NCBI GenBank assembly: GCA_021373115.1
Contig: JAJFTI010000036.1
Location: forward strand, 76,524 to 140,523
From: Eubacteriales bacterium
Lineage (GTDB): Bacteria > Bacillota > Clostridia > Christensenellales > CAG-138
Direction of reading: 5' to 3'
DNA length: 64,000 nt
In this document: one piece after another, positions 27,468-37,243 of the stretch
How positions within the stretch are numbered: the stretch's first letter is position 1
Layout of the letters: each line of letters begins with the position of its first letter
Program-made: the position numbers and the translations under genes
The notes under the pieces: model-generated
Seen by the model: only the letters and a program-made list of their open reading frames with translations
Database searches by the model: none
What the model was told of the DNA's origin: nothing

Positions 27468-28727
27468 ATGAAGACAAGAGCGGTTCGCCTCTATGGCGCG
27501 CACGATATCCGGCTGGAAGAGTTCGAACTAAGCCCCGTAGGCGACGACGGCGTTCGCTGCAAGGTGATTTCGGACAGCCTCTGTATGAGCAGCTATAAAG
27601 CACTGGAGCAGGGCGCGGCGCATAAGCGCGTACCGGACGACGTCGCGACGAATCCAACGATCATCGGTCACGAGTTTTGCGGAATCGTGGACGAGGTTGG
27701 AAAAAACTGGGCGTATAAATTCAAAAAAGGTGACGGATTTGTCATCCAGCCCGCGCACTCCTACAAAGGCTCGCTCTACGCGCCCGGTTATTCGTATCCG
27801 GAATGCGGCGGCGACGCAACCTACGTAAATATTCCCTGGGAAACGCTGCAGATGGACTGTCTGCTGCCCTATAAGAGCGAAGTCTATTTCTATGGTTCGC
27901 TGGCGGAACCCATGAGTTGCATCATCGGCACGTTCCACGCGATGTACCATACCCGCGACGGCGAGTATGTTCACGACATGGGCATTGTGGAAGGCGGAAA
28001 AATGGCGCTGCTTGCGGGCGTCGGGCCAATGGGTCTGGGCGCGCTCGACTACGCGCTGCACTGCGAGCGTAAGCCGGGCCTTCTCGTCGTAACGGATATT
28101 GACGACGCGCGCCTGAAGCGGGCGGAAAGTATCTATACCGTGGAGCACGCGGCTTCCTGCGGCGTGGAACTGCACTATGTCAATACAGGCAAGGTGGAAA
28201 ACCCGGTCGATACGCTCAAGGCGCTTTCCGGCGGAACGGGATACGACGACGTGATCTGCTTCGCGCCGGTTCGGCCTGTCGTTGAACAAAGCAACGCAAT
28301 CCTCGCCGTGGACGGCTGCCTGAACTTCTTTGCGGGTCCCGCGGATACCGCGTTTTCCGCCATGGTGAATTTCTACGACGTGCATTATAACCGTACGCAC
28401 GTGGCCGCAACGAGCCACGGCAATACGAACGATATGCGCGAAGCGATCGCCCTGATGAACGCGGGCAAACTTAACCCCGCCGCGATGGTGACCCACATCG
28501 GCGGGTTGGACTGCGTGGCGGAAACGACAGCGAACCTGCCAAAGATCCCCGGCGGCAAGAAACTGATCTATACGCAGATCGACCTGCCGCTGACCGCAAT
28601 CCTCGACTTTGCGGAAAAAGGCAAATCGGAACCGCTGTTTGCGGAGCTGGACCGGCTCGTCCGGGCGAACAACGGCCTTTGGAACGCGGAAGCGGAGAAA
28701 TATCTGCTGGAAAAACTGCAGCGGTAG
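27468..28727 (+). CDS. Zinc-type (MDR) sugar dehydrogenase, sorbose-1-phosphate reductase-like
   Basis: A 419-residue medium-chain dehydrogenase/reductase. Visible are the catalytic zinc region (SLCMSSYKALEQG; TIIGHEFCGIVDEVG), the Rossmann motif LAGVGPMGLGAL at about residue 190, and a length some 60 residues above usual alcohol dehydrogenases, which resembles L-sorbose 1-phosphate reductase (SorE). That link is from memory and moderate. It presumably oxidises or reduces a keto-sugar phosphate or polyol in this pathway. The gene is tightly packed in the operon with the Shine-Dalgarno GGGAG overlapping the PHP stop. Confidence 0.8.
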   Translation: MKTRAVRLYGAHDIRLEEFELSPVGDDGVRCKVISDSLCMSSYKALEQGAAHKRVPDDVATNPTIIGHEFCGIVDEVGKNWAYKFKKGDGFVIQPAHSYKGSLYAPGYSYPECGGDATYVNIPWETLQMDCLLPYKSEVYFYGSLAEPMSCIIGTFHAMYHTRDGEYVHDMGIVEGGKMALLAGVGPMGLGALDYALHCERKPGLLVVTDIDDARLKRAESIYTVEHAASCGVELHYVNTGKVENPVDTLKALSGGTGYDDVICFAPVRPVVEQSNAILAVDGCLNFFAGPADTAFSAMVNFYDVHYNRTHVAATSHGNTNDMREAIALMNAGKLNPAAMVTHIGGLDCVAETTANLPKIPGGKKLIYTQIDLPLTAILDFAEKGKSEPLFAELDRLVRANNGLWNAEAEKYLLEKLQR

Positions 28728-28759
28728 TATTCAAACGAAATTGACCGGAGGAAACAGGC

Positions 28760-30370
28760 ATGAACGAGAACACCTCAGATCATTCCGCAGCGGCCGCCGC
28801 AATTTGCGAAGGAAGAACCGCACTCGGCATCGAGCTGGGTTCCACGCGTATTAAAGCGGTTCTGATCGACGAATCGCATCACCCGCTTGCCGCCGGAAGC
28901 TTCGCCTGGGAAAATCAATTGAAGAACGGATTCTGGACCTACGACCTGGCGGACGCGGAGCGCGGCCTGCAGGCAAGTTATCGCGATTTATGCGAAACCG
29001 TCTCTTCCCGGTACGGCGTTATGCTGACGACCGTAGGCGCAATTGGCATTTCGGGCATGATGCACGGCTACCTCCCATTCGACGCCGCAGGAAAGCAGCT
29101 TGCGGCGTTTCGAACCTGGCGAAACACGAATACGGCGCGCGCGGCGGAGGAACTGACCGCGCGTTTTCGATTCCATATCCCCATTCGCTGGAGCATTTCG
29201 CACTTGTATCAGGCCATGCTCAATGGCGAGGAACACGTTCCGTCGGTTGCCTTTCTGACCACGCTGAGCGGGTATATCCATTGGAGGCTCACCGGCGAAC
29301 GCGTTCTCGGCATTGGCGATGCTTCCGGCATGTTCCCGATTGACTCCGGTACGAATGATTATGACGAACGCCTGCTTTCTTCGTTCCGCGAGCTCGCAGC
29401 GCAGCACGGGCTTCACCGGAAACTGCGGGAAATCCTTCCCCGGGTTGCCGCCGCCGGAACGCCCGCGGGTCATCTGACGGCAGAAGGAGCGCTGCTGCTG
29501 GACCCAACCGGGCAACTCAAGAGCGGAATCCCCATGGCGCCCCCGGAAGGCGACGCGGGCACGGGTATGGTGGCGACGAACTCCGTTGCCGAACGCACGG
29601 GCAACGTTTCCGCCGGAACCTCTATCTTCGCCATGCTGGTGCTCGAAAAACCGCTGAGCCGGATGTACCCCGGAATCGATATGGTAACAACGCCCGCGGG
29701 CAGACCGGTTGCGATGGCGCACTGTAACAATTGCACCTCGGACTGGGACGCATGGGTCAGGGTTCTCAAAGAAGCGGCTTCGCTCTGCGGCGCAGCCCCT
29801 GCCACGCCGGAGCTTTACGACAAGCTCTATCAAAAGAGTCTGGAAGGAGCCGCGGACTGCGGAGGAATTCTGACCTACAACTATCTTTCCGGCGAACCGA
29901 CAACGGGTCTTTCCGAAGGGCGGCCGATGGTGGTTCGCAGGCCGGAAGCGCAGTTTTCGCTGGCAAACTTCCTCCGGGCGAACCTTTATTCCACGCTCGC
30001 GTCGCTTCGCATCGGAATGGAAATCCTGTTTCAGGAAGGCGCGCGGCTCGACCGGCTGACCGGGCACGGCGGGTTGTTCAAAACCGAGTACGTCGGGCAA
30101 AAATACATGGCGGATGCGATGGGCATTCCCGTTTCGGTCATGGCGACGGCGGGCGAGGGCGGTCCGTTCGGCATGGCGGTTCTTGCGGCTTACCAAATTT
30201 GGAAGAACAGCGGCGAATCGCTGGACGAGTATCTCGAACAGCGCGTGTTTCAAAATGCGGATCTCTCGACCGTCCGCCCGGACCCCGACGGCATGGCGGG
30301 ATTCAACGCCTTCCTGAAAACGTATCAAGCCGGTCTCGCTGCGGAGCGCGCGGCGGTTATGAGTATCTGA
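28760..30370 (+). CDS. Second FGGY sugar kinase
   Basis: A 536-residue FGGY kinase distinct from the one at 24 kb. It has the phosphate-1 motif [16 protein letters not shown] (about residue 21), [13 protein letters not shown] with the family MHG pattern of xylulo- and ribulokinases, [11 protein letters not shown], and [14 protein letters not shown] and GEGGPFGMA in the second lobe. Sugar specificity cannot be decided; xylulose, ribulose or fuculose are possible. GGAGG precedes the ATG at good spacing. It is the last gene of the operon and is followed by a strong terminator. Confidence 0.86.
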   Translation: MNENTSDHSAAAAAICEGRTALGIELGSTRIKAVLIDESHHPLAAGSFAWENQLKNGFWTYDLADAERGLQASYRDLCETVSSRYGVMLTTVGAIGISGMMHGYLPFDAAGKQLAAFRTWRNTNTARAAEELTARFRFHIPIRWSISHLYQAMLNGEEHVPSVAFLTTLSGYIHWRLTGERVLGIGDASGMFPIDSGTNDYDERLLSSFRELAAQHGLHRKLREILPRVAAAGTPAGHLTAEGALLLDPTGQLKSGIPMAPPEGDAGTGMVATNSVAERTGNVSAGTSIFAMLVLEKPLSRMYPGIDMVTTPAGRPVAMAHCNNCTSDWDAWVRVLKEAASLCGAAPATPELYDKLYQKSLEGAADCGGILTYNYLSGEPTTGLSEGRPMVVRRPEAQFSLANFLRANLYSTLASLRIGMEILFQEGARLDRLTGHGGLFKTEYVGQKYMADAMGIPVSVMATAGEGGPFGMAVLAAYQIWKNSGESLDEYLEQRVFQNADLSTVRPDPDGMAGFNAFLKTYQAGLAAERAAVMSI

Positions 30371-30392
30371 CTTCGACTTCTCAAATTTCTAT

Positions 30393-30424
30393 TACGCCGG
30401 ACACGATACCTCCGGCGTATTTTT
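30393..30424 (+). terminator. Terminator of the sugar operon
   Basis: TACGCCGGA (30393-30401), nine-base loop, TCCGGCGTA (30411-30419), then TTTTT. Confidence 0.92.
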
Positions 30425-30469
30425 ATGCAGGAAAAATGCGGGGCAAATTCGAATTCGGCCTTTTCCGCC

Positions 30470-30498
30470 TTGCAAACAAGCCGGAAAAAGCGTATACT
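30470..30498 (+). promoter_or_regulatory. Promoter of the SulP transporter gene
   Basis: TTGCAA (30470-30475), 17-base spacer, TATACT (30493-30498). The transcript would begin near 30505, which supports the ATG at 30539 as the real start. Confidence 0.75.
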
Positions 30499-30538
30499 GG
30501 CGAACGATGTTTATTTTCAGGGAGATTGTAACTGCACG

Positions 30539-32182
30539 ATGATACGAGCATTTTTCTCAGAGCTTAAATCCGAGTTTTCCGGTTACGGCGCAAAAGCGCT
30601 TTCCAAAGACCTTATGGCGGGCATTACCGTCGCGGCGGTTGCGCTGCCGCTTGCGCTGGCGTTTGGCGTCAGCAGCGGTGCGGACGCGGCCGCAGGGCTT
30701 ATTACGGCGATTCTCGCGGGGCTGGTCATCGGCTCGCTTTCCGGCGGATTTTACCAGATATCCGGGCCTACGGGCGCGATGGCGGCGATTCTGATTTCAA
30801 TTATCGCAAAGTATCAGATTCAGGGCGTTTTTCTCGCAACGCTGATGGCGGGCGTTTTCCTGCTGCTTGCGGGCATCCTGCGGCTTGGTAAAATGACCGC
30901 CTATATTCCGGCGCCGGTTATAACGGGTTTTACATCCGGAATCTCCGTCCTGATCGCGGCGGGCCAGCTCGATAATCTCTTTGGCGTAACCTCGGCGGGC
31001 GAAACGGTGATTGACCGGATCGGGAGTTATTTTTCGCTCGGCTTTCACCCGAACTTTTATGCGCTCGGAATCGGGCTGTTCGTCGTTCTTTTCATGGTTG
31101 CTTACCCAAAGAAATGGAATGCGGTCATACCCGGGTCTCTGGTTGCGATTATCCTGGCGACCGTCGCCGCGCAGATTCTCGGATTGGAAGTCAAAATCGT
31201 CGGCGAGATTCCGAAAACGCTGCTCCCGGCCGATCGGCTCGATCTTTCGCGCGTCAGCATGAATACGCTGCTGCATCTTCTTTCCCCCGCGTTCAGCATC
31301 GCCATGCTTGGCATGATTGAAAGCCTGCTTTGCGGTTCAAGCGCCTCGCGCATGACGGGTAAAAAATTCAACAGCGATCAGGAACTGGTTGCCCAGGGCA
31401 TTGGAAATATCATCCTGCCGTTCTTTGGCGGGATTCCGGCAACCGCCGCCATTGCGCGCACCAGCGTCGCGATTAAAAGCGGCGCGGTCACCCGGCTGAC
31501 CGGCATTTTTCATGCGCTTGTGCTCGTCGTGTCCATGTTTCTGCTTTCCCCCGTCATGTCCGCCATTCCGCTTTCCGCGCTCGCGGGCGTGCTGCTCGTC
31601 ACCGCGTTTCGCATGAACGAATGGGAAGCGATCCGCTATATGTTTTCCCATAAGTTCAAGGGCGCTATGCTGAAGTATCTAGTCACGATGGCTGCGACCG
31701 TCGTTTTCGATCTGACCACCGCCATTGCGCTCGGAGTTCTCGTCGCCCTGCTGCTGCTGGTTCGCCGTCTTTCAAAACTGGAGATCAACATAGAAAGCGT
31801 GGACGCAAGCCGCGTTTCTGCTCCGAATGCGGAGATCGAGCGTCGTTTCGGCGGCGCACGCGTGGTATACATCGCCGGAGCGATGATCTTTGCAAATACG
31901 CAGGCGGTAGAGGCAATCGCAGCGGACGTTCCTGACGAGTGCGATACGGTGCTCTTTTCAATGCGCGGCGTTTCGTATATCGACGTTTCCTGCGCGCAGG
32001 CGTTCGAGGGCGTCGTTCAAAAGCTGCTTTCCCGCGACGTACGCATTGGCGTTTGCGGGCTGTCCAGCGAAACGAGGAAAACGCTCGACCGCAGCGGAAT
32101 CACCGAATTGATCGGCGAGGAGAACATCCACTGGAGCATCGACCGGGTTCTGACGCAGGAGTGCGCCTGTGAACCAGCCTGA
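30539..32182 (+). CDS. SulP-family anion transporter with STAS domain
   Basis: A 547-residue inner-membrane transporter of the SLC26/SulP type, moving sulfate, bicarbonate or dicarboxylates. The N-terminal 400 residues hold 12-14 membrane spans and the family patterns KDLMAGITVAAVALPLALAFG, SGPTGAMAAIL, GFTSGISVLI and GGIPATAAIARTSV. The C-terminal STAS domain runs from about 430 (VVYIAGAMIFANTQAVEA; DVSCAQAFEGV). The start at 30539 lies after the promoter; GGGAG is 13 bases upstream, a rather long spacing. It is a one-gene unit. The ion cannot be read from the sequence. Confidence 0.9.
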   Translation: MIRAFFSELKSEFSGYGAKALSKDLMAGITVAAVALPLALAFGVSSGADAAAGLITAILAGLVIGSLSGGFYQISGPTGAMAAILISIIAKYQIQGVFLATLMAGVFLLLAGILRLGKMTAYIPAPVITGFTSGISVLIAAGQLDNLFGVTSAGETVIDRIGSYFSLGFHPNFYALGIGLFVVLFMVAYPKKWNAVIPGSLVAIILATVAAQILGLEVKIVGEIPKTLLPADRLDLSRVSMNTLLHLLSPAFSIAMLGMIESLLCGSSASRMTGKKFNSDQELVAQGIGNIILPFFGGIPATAAIARTSVAIKSGAVTRLTGIFHALVLVVSMFLLSPVMSAIPLSALAGVLLVTAFRMNEWEAIRYMFSHKFKGAMLKYLVTMAATVVFDLTTAIALGVLVALLLLVRRLSKLEINIESVDASRVSAPNAEIERRFGGARVVYIAGAMIFANTQAVEAIAADVPDECDTVLFSMRGVSYIDVSCAQAFEGVVQKLLSRDVRIGVCGLSSETRKTLDRSGITELIGEENIHWSIDRVLTQECACEPA

Positions 32183-32259
32183 CTTGCCTGCGGGAGATTC
32201 AGGCAACCCTGTGAGCGCGCTGAAGCGCATGTTCCTACATAATTTCGCATCCCGCAAAA

Positions 32260-32302
32260 AAATCCCCGACCGGAATCGTCCGGCGGGGATTTGTGTTTTT
32301 TC
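32260..32302. terminator. Bidirectional terminator between convergent genes
   Basis: AAATCCCCG (32260-32268) pairs with CGGGGATTT (32284-32292), extended by CCGG/CCGG. T-rich on the plus side (TGTGTTTTTT) and on the minus side (TTTTTTT). Confidence 0.88.
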
Positions 32303-32310
32303 GTCCCGTG

Positions 32311-33291
32311 TTAGGACTCCAGTTCCCGGAATGCGGCGCGGTAAAGCAGGTGCGCCGCGAGCACGTTTCGCCACCAGCCGAACTGCAGCGGTGAATAGCG
32401 GTAATATTTCTCGGTCTCCATGATGAGCGCAAGATAGCCCTGGCCGACCGCGTAGCGCACGCACGTATCGCGCGTGATTTCGATTGGTTCTTTCGTCGCG
32501 GCGTTGTAGGCGGCAATCGTTTCCGCGGCGCTCGAAAGCGGGCGCGAAAACGCGAGGCAGACAAAATCGACGACCGGATCACCCCAGAAGCTGCGCTCCG
32601 GATCGATCCAGGCATATTGCAGCAGACTGCCCGCCCGGCGCACAATCACGTTGGAAGGCCAGAGATCGAAGTTGACCAGAACGGGCGATACTCCTTCGAG
32701 CGCCGCGCGGTGTTCGTCGATCCGGCGCAGCAGGCGCTCGCCGCGGCGCGAACGGCGGCGCTTTCGCACGCAGTCCTCGAGTGCCTGCGCAACGAACCCG
32801 CGAATCGCTTCCCCCCAGGTCGCGTAAGACCGGCCTTGCTCATATCCGAATCGGTCGTTTGATACGGCATGGATCTTCGCAAGCATCCCTGCGAGCCTGG
32901 CCGGGATTTCAGCGCGTTCCTTCGCGGTGAGGCAGGCTTTCGGGAGCGTCTCCCCTTCCAACCGCTCCATAATGCAGTAAGCGGCGGGAAGTAGCGCGAG
33001 CGAATCGTCGAACAATAGGATCTCCGGCACGCGAATATCGGTTTGTTCCCGAATCCGGCAATACCAAAACACTTCGGCGGAGAGCATATCGCGCTCATAA
33101 GTCATGCAGTGCTCGTCCCCCTGCGGAGAAACTTTGAGCACATAGCCGCGCTTTGGCGTATCAACGGAGCAAACGGCGCTGAACTCGCCGTTTTTCAGCG
33201 GAGAAACGTTTCGTACATCCGATATGCCCGCCTCGGTAAAGAGACGGCGAACGGTTTCTTCCCCGACGACCGGCTTCGTTTTGCTGCGCAT
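32311..33291 (-). CDS. Aminoglycoside phosphotransferase-fold small-molecule kinase
   Basis: A 326-residue protein of the APH/choline-kinase superfamily. The lobe-1 region has YVLKVSPQGDEHCMTYERDML with the ATP-binding Lys and Glu, the catalytic loop is LVNFDLWPSNVIV (Asp and Asn in the usual spacing; the common HGD is NFD here), and the metal site is WIDPERSFWGDPVVDF. Family members phosphorylate aminoglycosides, macrolides, choline, homoserine and others; no specificity can be assigned. The ATG at 33291 follows GGAGG; an ATG 15 bases earlier lies inside that Shine-Dalgarno. It stands alone on the minus strand. Confidence 0.82.
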   Translation of the reverse strand: MRSKTKPVVGEETVRRLFTEAGISDVRNVSPLKNGEFSAVCSVDTPKRGYVLKVSPQGDEHCMTYERDMLSAEVFWYCRIREQTDIRVPEILLFDDSLALLPAAYCIMERLEGETLPKACLTAKERAEIPARLAGMLAKIHAVSNDRFGYEQGRSYATWGEAIRGFVAQALEDCVRKRRRSRRGERLLRRIDEHRAALEGVSPVLVNFDLWPSNVIVRRAGSLLQYAWIDPERSFWGDPVVDFVCLAFSRPLSSAAETIAAYNAATKEPIEITRDTCVRYAVGQGYLALIMETEKYYRYSPLQFGWWRNVLAAHLLYRAAFRELES

Positions 33292-33479
33292 GGCCCGTTC
33301 CTCCATAATCTTCGATACGTCGTAATCTGATAGGGGCGATTTATCATTTTGCTACTTTTCGAAACTGTACGAAAGCATTATTATAATAAAGAAACCGTTG
33401 AAAAAACGCAACGTGCAGATTTGCAGGATTCTTCTGCTTCCTGCGTTGTTTTATACAAAGTTTGAAGGAGCAGCAAAGT

Positions 33480-35615
33480 ATGGTGCAAAACACGGCAGCC
33501 GAGCTCGAAACGCGCGTCAAATCCCTTCTTTCGCGGATGACGCTTGCGGAGAAAGCCGCGCAAATGATGCAGATTCCGTTTTTCATGGTAACGCGGGAGG
33601 AAGCACTGCTTTGGGCGCGGCGCGGCGCGGGTTCTTTTTTACACGTGCTGGGGGACGACGCGCGCGAGCTGCAAAAAGCCGCTCTGGAGACGCGCCTCGG
33701 CATTCCCGTTCTCTTTGGCATTGACGCGATTCACGGCCACGCGCTCAACGACCGCGCAACGATTTTTCCTTCCCAGCTTTCGGGCGCGTGCAGCTGGAAT
33801 CCTTCGCTGATTGAGGAGATGGGCCGCGTTACCGCGCGCGAGGTTGCGACGGACGGCCTGCACTGGACGTTTTCCCCCGTGCTCTGCCTCGGGCGGGACA
33901 CGCGCTGGGGACGGATTGACGAAACCTTCGGCGAAGACCCGTTTCTCGCGGGCGAACTCGGCGCGGCAATCATACGCGGGTATCAGGGCGACCGGCTGGA
34001 CGACGATGAAAGTATCGCCGCCTGTGCGAAACACTATATCGGCTATGGCGAGGCCGTTGGCGGGCGGGACGCCTGCGACACGGAAATGACCTTTCGAAAG
34101 ATGCGCGAGGTCTTTCTTCCGCCGTTCCGGCGCGCGGTGGACGCGGGCGTCGCCACCGTGATGACCGCCTACGGTTCCATTGACGGAACGCCGTTTACCG
34201 CGAGTGAAAAATCGCTCAAATCGATTCTGAAAGAGGAGCTGGGGTTCGACGGATTCGTGGTGACGGACTGGGACAATGTAAACAGCCTCGTCTCCCGCCA
34301 GCATGTTGCCGCCGACCTTGACGAAGCGTCGCTTCTCGCCGCCAACGCGGGCAACGACATGATCATGACGACCGAGGCGTTTTACGAAAGCGCGATCCGG
34401 CTCGTGGAGAGCGGGCGATTAAGCGAACGCGTGCTCGACACGGCGGTGGCAAACATTCTTCGAATCAAGTTGCGTATGGGGCTGTTCGAGCGGCCGGAAA
34501 AACGCGGCAAGCCCGGCTGCTTTGCCTGCGCGGAACATCTGGATGCGAGTCTTAGACTGGCGCGCGAAAGCGTGACCCTGCTGAAAAACGACGGCGTGCT
34601 GCCGCTTTCCAAGCCGATTTCCCGCATTGCGGTCATTGGCCCGAATGCGGACGATATTCGCGCGCAATACGGCGACTGGACATATTTCTCCCAGCCGGTC
34701 GCAAATCCGGGTCGAACGCCGCAGCGCCCGTATACCACGCTGCTCGAGGGCATGCGCGCGCGCGCGGGCGAACAGGGAGCCACGATCTGCTATCACCCGG
34801 GCTGCGGCGTATTGCCGGATCCGGCGGACGATCTCGACGGCGCGCTGGAAGCGGCGCGCGGATGCGACGTGATCATCCTTGCGCTGGGGGATGTTGAAGA
34901 ACAAACAGGCGAATTCAAGGATCGCGCGGATCTTTCGCTCTCCGGAAAGCAGGAAGAGCTCTTCCTTCGCTTAACCGGGTTGAACATCCCGATCGTTACC
35001 GTTTTAATCTCCTCCAAACCGCTCTGCGTTCCCCGGATCGTTGCCGGGTCAAGCGCGTTTCTCGCCGCGTTCAACGGCGGGATGTTCGGCGGCCAGGCAA
35101 TTGCGGAGGTAATCTTCGGGCGGATCAATCCATCCGGAAAACTGCCCATCTCGTTTCCCCGGCATAGCGGGCAGGTCCCCGTTTACTATAATCAGCTGCC
35201 CGGCTGGCACGGCGACAAATATGTCGATCTGCCGGAAACGCCGCTGTTTTCGTTTGGCGAGGGATTGTCCTACACGCGCTTCACCTATTCCGATCTTCGG
35301 GTGGACGCGGACGCATACTCGATCCGATTCACGCTGAAGAACGAAGGCGGGCGTGCCGGCGCCGAAACCGCGCAGGTGTATCTGCGCGACCTCGTGAGCA
35401 GCGTTCTTTCCCCGGTAAAGCGACTCGTTGCGTTCCAAAAAGTTTGGCTCGAAGCGGGGGAATCGCGCGAGGTGGTATTTGCGCTGCGGCGCGAGGACTT
35501 CTCGCTGGTGTTGCCGGACGAACGACGCGTGGTGGAACCGGGCGAATTCATGCTGTCCGTCGGCGGCAGCTCCAAAGACGAAGACCTGATTTCGGTCACG
35601 ATTTATCTTCGCTGA
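33480..35615 (+). CDS. bglX: Glycoside hydrolase family 3 beta-glycosidase
   Basis: A 711-residue GH3 enzyme, with no signal peptide, so probably acting on imported beta-glucosides or xylosides. The catalytic barrel holds KHYIGYGEAVGGRD and the nucleophile Asp263 in GFVVTDWDNV; the second alpha/beta domain starts at about 370 (VTLLKNDGVLPLSK; AVIGPNADD); a fibronectin-III-like domain closes the protein (from about 610, FTLKNEGGRAGAETAQVY). The ATG at 33480 follows AAGGAG; an upstream in-frame ATG covers the Shine-Dalgarno. A TATAAT box at 33382-33387 is a candidate promoter. BglX-type naming rests on domain order; the substrate is unknown. Confidence 0.9.
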   Translation: MVQNTAAELETRVKSLLSRMTLAEKAAQMMQIPFFMVTREEALLWARRGAGSFLHVLGDDARELQKAALETRLGIPVLFGIDAIHGHALNDRATIFPSQLSGACSWNPSLIEEMGRVTAREVATDGLHWTFSPVLCLGRDTRWGRIDETFGEDPFLAGELGAAIIRGYQGDRLDDDESIAACAKHYIGYGEAVGGRDACDTEMTFRKMREVFLPPFRRAVDAGVATVMTAYGSIDGTPFTASEKSLKSILKEELGFDGFVVTDWDNVNSLVSRQHVAADLDEASLLAANAGNDMIMTTEAFYESAIRLVESGRLSERVLDTAVANILRIKLRMGLFERPEKRGKPGCFACAEHLDASLRLARESVTLLKNDGVLPLSKPISRIAVIGPNADDIRAQYGDWTYFSQPVANPGRTPQRPYTTLLEGMRARAGEQGATICYHPGCGVLPDPADDLDGALEAARGCDVIILALGDVEEQTGEFKDRADLSLSGKQEELFLRLTGLNIPIVTVLISSKPLCVPRIVAGSSAFLAAFNGGMFGGQAIAEVIFGRINPSGKLPISFPRHSGQVPVYYNQLPGWHGDKYVDLPETPLFSFGEGLSYTRFTYSDLRVDADAYSIRFTLKNEGGRAGAETAQVYLRDLVSSVLSPVKRLVAFQKVWLEAGESREVVFALRREDFSLVLPDERRVVEPGEFMLSVGGSSKDEDLISVTIYLR

Positions 35616-35642
35616 ATCCGGAGCAAATCATACGCTGGAAAC

Positions 35643-35671
35643 AAACCGCCTATTATGTATGGGCGGTTTTT
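35643..35671 (+). terminator. Terminator of the GH3 gene
   Basis: AAACCGCC (35643-35650), ten-base loop, GGCGGTTT (35662-35669), then TTTTG. Confidence 0.88.
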
Positions 35672-35831
35672 GTCTGTATTTACGAATTTTAATTGATATG
35701 GGGTTCCACTATTCGCAAAGCAGCAACTCCCACCCGAGCTTATTCATTAACATTTTCTATTTTCTTCTGATACGAAAATCGATTCTTGCTGATATAGTGA
35801 TTAAATTCGGAACGATGTATTTTATTCAGGT

Positions 35832-36962
35832 TCAACATACCTGCTCAATTCGGCCAGCATTGATATTCGCTAACATTTTTAAACGCATATCTCTGTTTGC
35901 AATTTTTGTATTTATCTTTTTACCCAGTTCAGCCTTATCCATGGCTCCATAGGATGCCGATAAAATAAAGCTTTCCCATCCTTGAAAGACAAATGAAGAT
36001 GCGACCGTTACCCCCAAGCTAATGAATATCTCAATAACGTAATCGATCCATTTCGCGCTTGTACAGATATCCAACTTCTGAGCTGCTTCAATCGCCAGAC
36101 TTAATGCAACGCTATCAGAGTCCTTGTTTCTCAAATCGATATACTCCGAAAACAGCCCCTTCCTTGCTTTTCGAACGCTGTCAAGCCAAGTATTAATCCT
36201 GCTTTTCTGGTCGATCTGCGAAATTGCTCCCGCCAGAATAATTGTTGAGAAGAATTTTTCCGTGTTTGATGCAGTAAATGCGATTTTTTGAGAATCCAAC
36301 TCTGGAAGTATAGCCTTCCTTAATGGGTGATGGATAATCTGCAGATTTGCGTTCTGCGCATATATATCGTGATAATACCCTCTAATGAGTGCCGAAATCA
36401 TATAAGCACTTTTCATCAGCTCAACATCTTCAGCATTGGTGCTTCTCTGTAAAATCACACGCAGATAGTTCACATCGCAACTTCGTTTCCATACCTCTGT
36501 TAAATCCTTTTCCGGCAGGCCGACTACTGCGGAAATCTGAGGGATGAATTCTAAATTAAACAATCCTCTCAGCCGAGTCGAATGTTCTGTCCAGCTATAT
36601 GCCATCCCATCATGAATCCATTGCTGATAGCTTTCGTTTCTCAACACTTCTTGATAAGCCTTCTGTATATATTCGGCATCCAGCTGTCTTGTTTGTTCTA
36701 GTGCAACCACGCCGCACGTTTCATCCGGTTTTAGAATTCCTACGATATCAGATAAGCCACGCATCAAGTAGTCATATATGCCCGATGCTGCCCCTGCCTG
36801 ACCTGGTGCCGGTGCTAGTTTTAAATTTGGCATATTGATCACCGCAACTGTAGCCATCAGTGCACTCTGCCAAGACCAAATGCAGTTTTCTTTAGGGTTG
36901 TTTTTTCGTGTGATTGATATGATATCGTAAATCGTTGCGGAGTCGATAAAGCCATAAATCAT
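35832..36962 (-). CDS. Orphan protein of unknown function, low-GC
   Basis: A 376-residue protein I do not recognise. It looks soluble and mostly helical; a hydrophobic stretch near residue 310 (IDYVIEIFISLGVTVASSFVF) could be buried or membrane-inserted. It starts MIYGFIDSATIYDIISI, which recalls the strand-helix start of PIN-like folds, but no acidic catalytic set can be confirmed. The DNA is clearly richer in A+T than all neighbours and uses A/T-ending codons, a sign of recent transfer. GAGGGGGAT lies just before the ATG and a TATAAT at 36988-36993 suggests its own promoter. It has no partner gene. The coding status is strong because of length and Shine-Dalgarno; the function is open. Confidence 0.75.
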   Translation of the reverse strand: MIYGFIDSATIYDIISITRKNNPKENCIWSWQSALMATVAVINMPNLKLAPAPGQAGAASGIYDYLMRGLSDIVGILKPDETCGVVALEQTRQLDAEYIQKAYQEVLRNESYQQWIHDGMAYSWTEHSTRLRGLFNLEFIPQISAVVGLPEKDLTEVWKRSCDVNYLRVILQRSTNAEDVELMKSAYMISALIRGYYHDIYAQNANLQIIHHPLRKAILPELDSQKIAFTASNTEKFFSTIILAGAISQIDQKSRINTWLDSVRKARKGLFSEYIDLRNKDSDSVALSLAIEAAQKLDICTSAKWIDYVIEIFISLGVTVASSFVFQGWESFILSASYGAMDKAELGKKINTKIANRDMRLKMLANINAGRIEQVC

Positions 36963-37243
36963 AGTGAATCCCCCTCAACCATAAGTCATTATAAAAACGA
37001 ATCAGTTCCGGATACGAGGAACGATTACAACCCTAACGATCATATTACTGTTTCCGACGTTATGCGTCAATAACTCGAAGCTCAGCCTATAAGATTGCCC
37101 GTAGTTTGGTCCAACTTCGTTTCACAAACCAGCAATCCGCGCCCCCGTCACAGAATCTTTGCTTTACAAATGCGAACATGTGTGCTAATCTTGCAAAGTA
37201 TTGTGATGCAGCACCCCTGCGGAAGAAGTACAGGGGATACAAT
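36963..37243. other. Low-GC flank without a supported gene
   Basis: This part of the gap holds the probable -10 box of the orphan gene (TATAAT, minus, 36988-36993) and a short inverted repeat CCCCTG/CAGGGG (37215-37235 region). A minus-strand frame of about 110 codons crosses 37087-37422 but has no Shine-Dalgarno and overlaps the helicase promoter, so I do not call it. It may be a gene remnant linked to the transferred segment. Confidence 0.45.

Noticed and set aside
33405..33450. Possible hairpin with GTTTTAT before the GH3 gene
   Set aside because: The two candidate stems (AACGC/GCGTT and GCAGG/CCTGC) exclude each other and are short; not enough for a terminator or riboswitch call.
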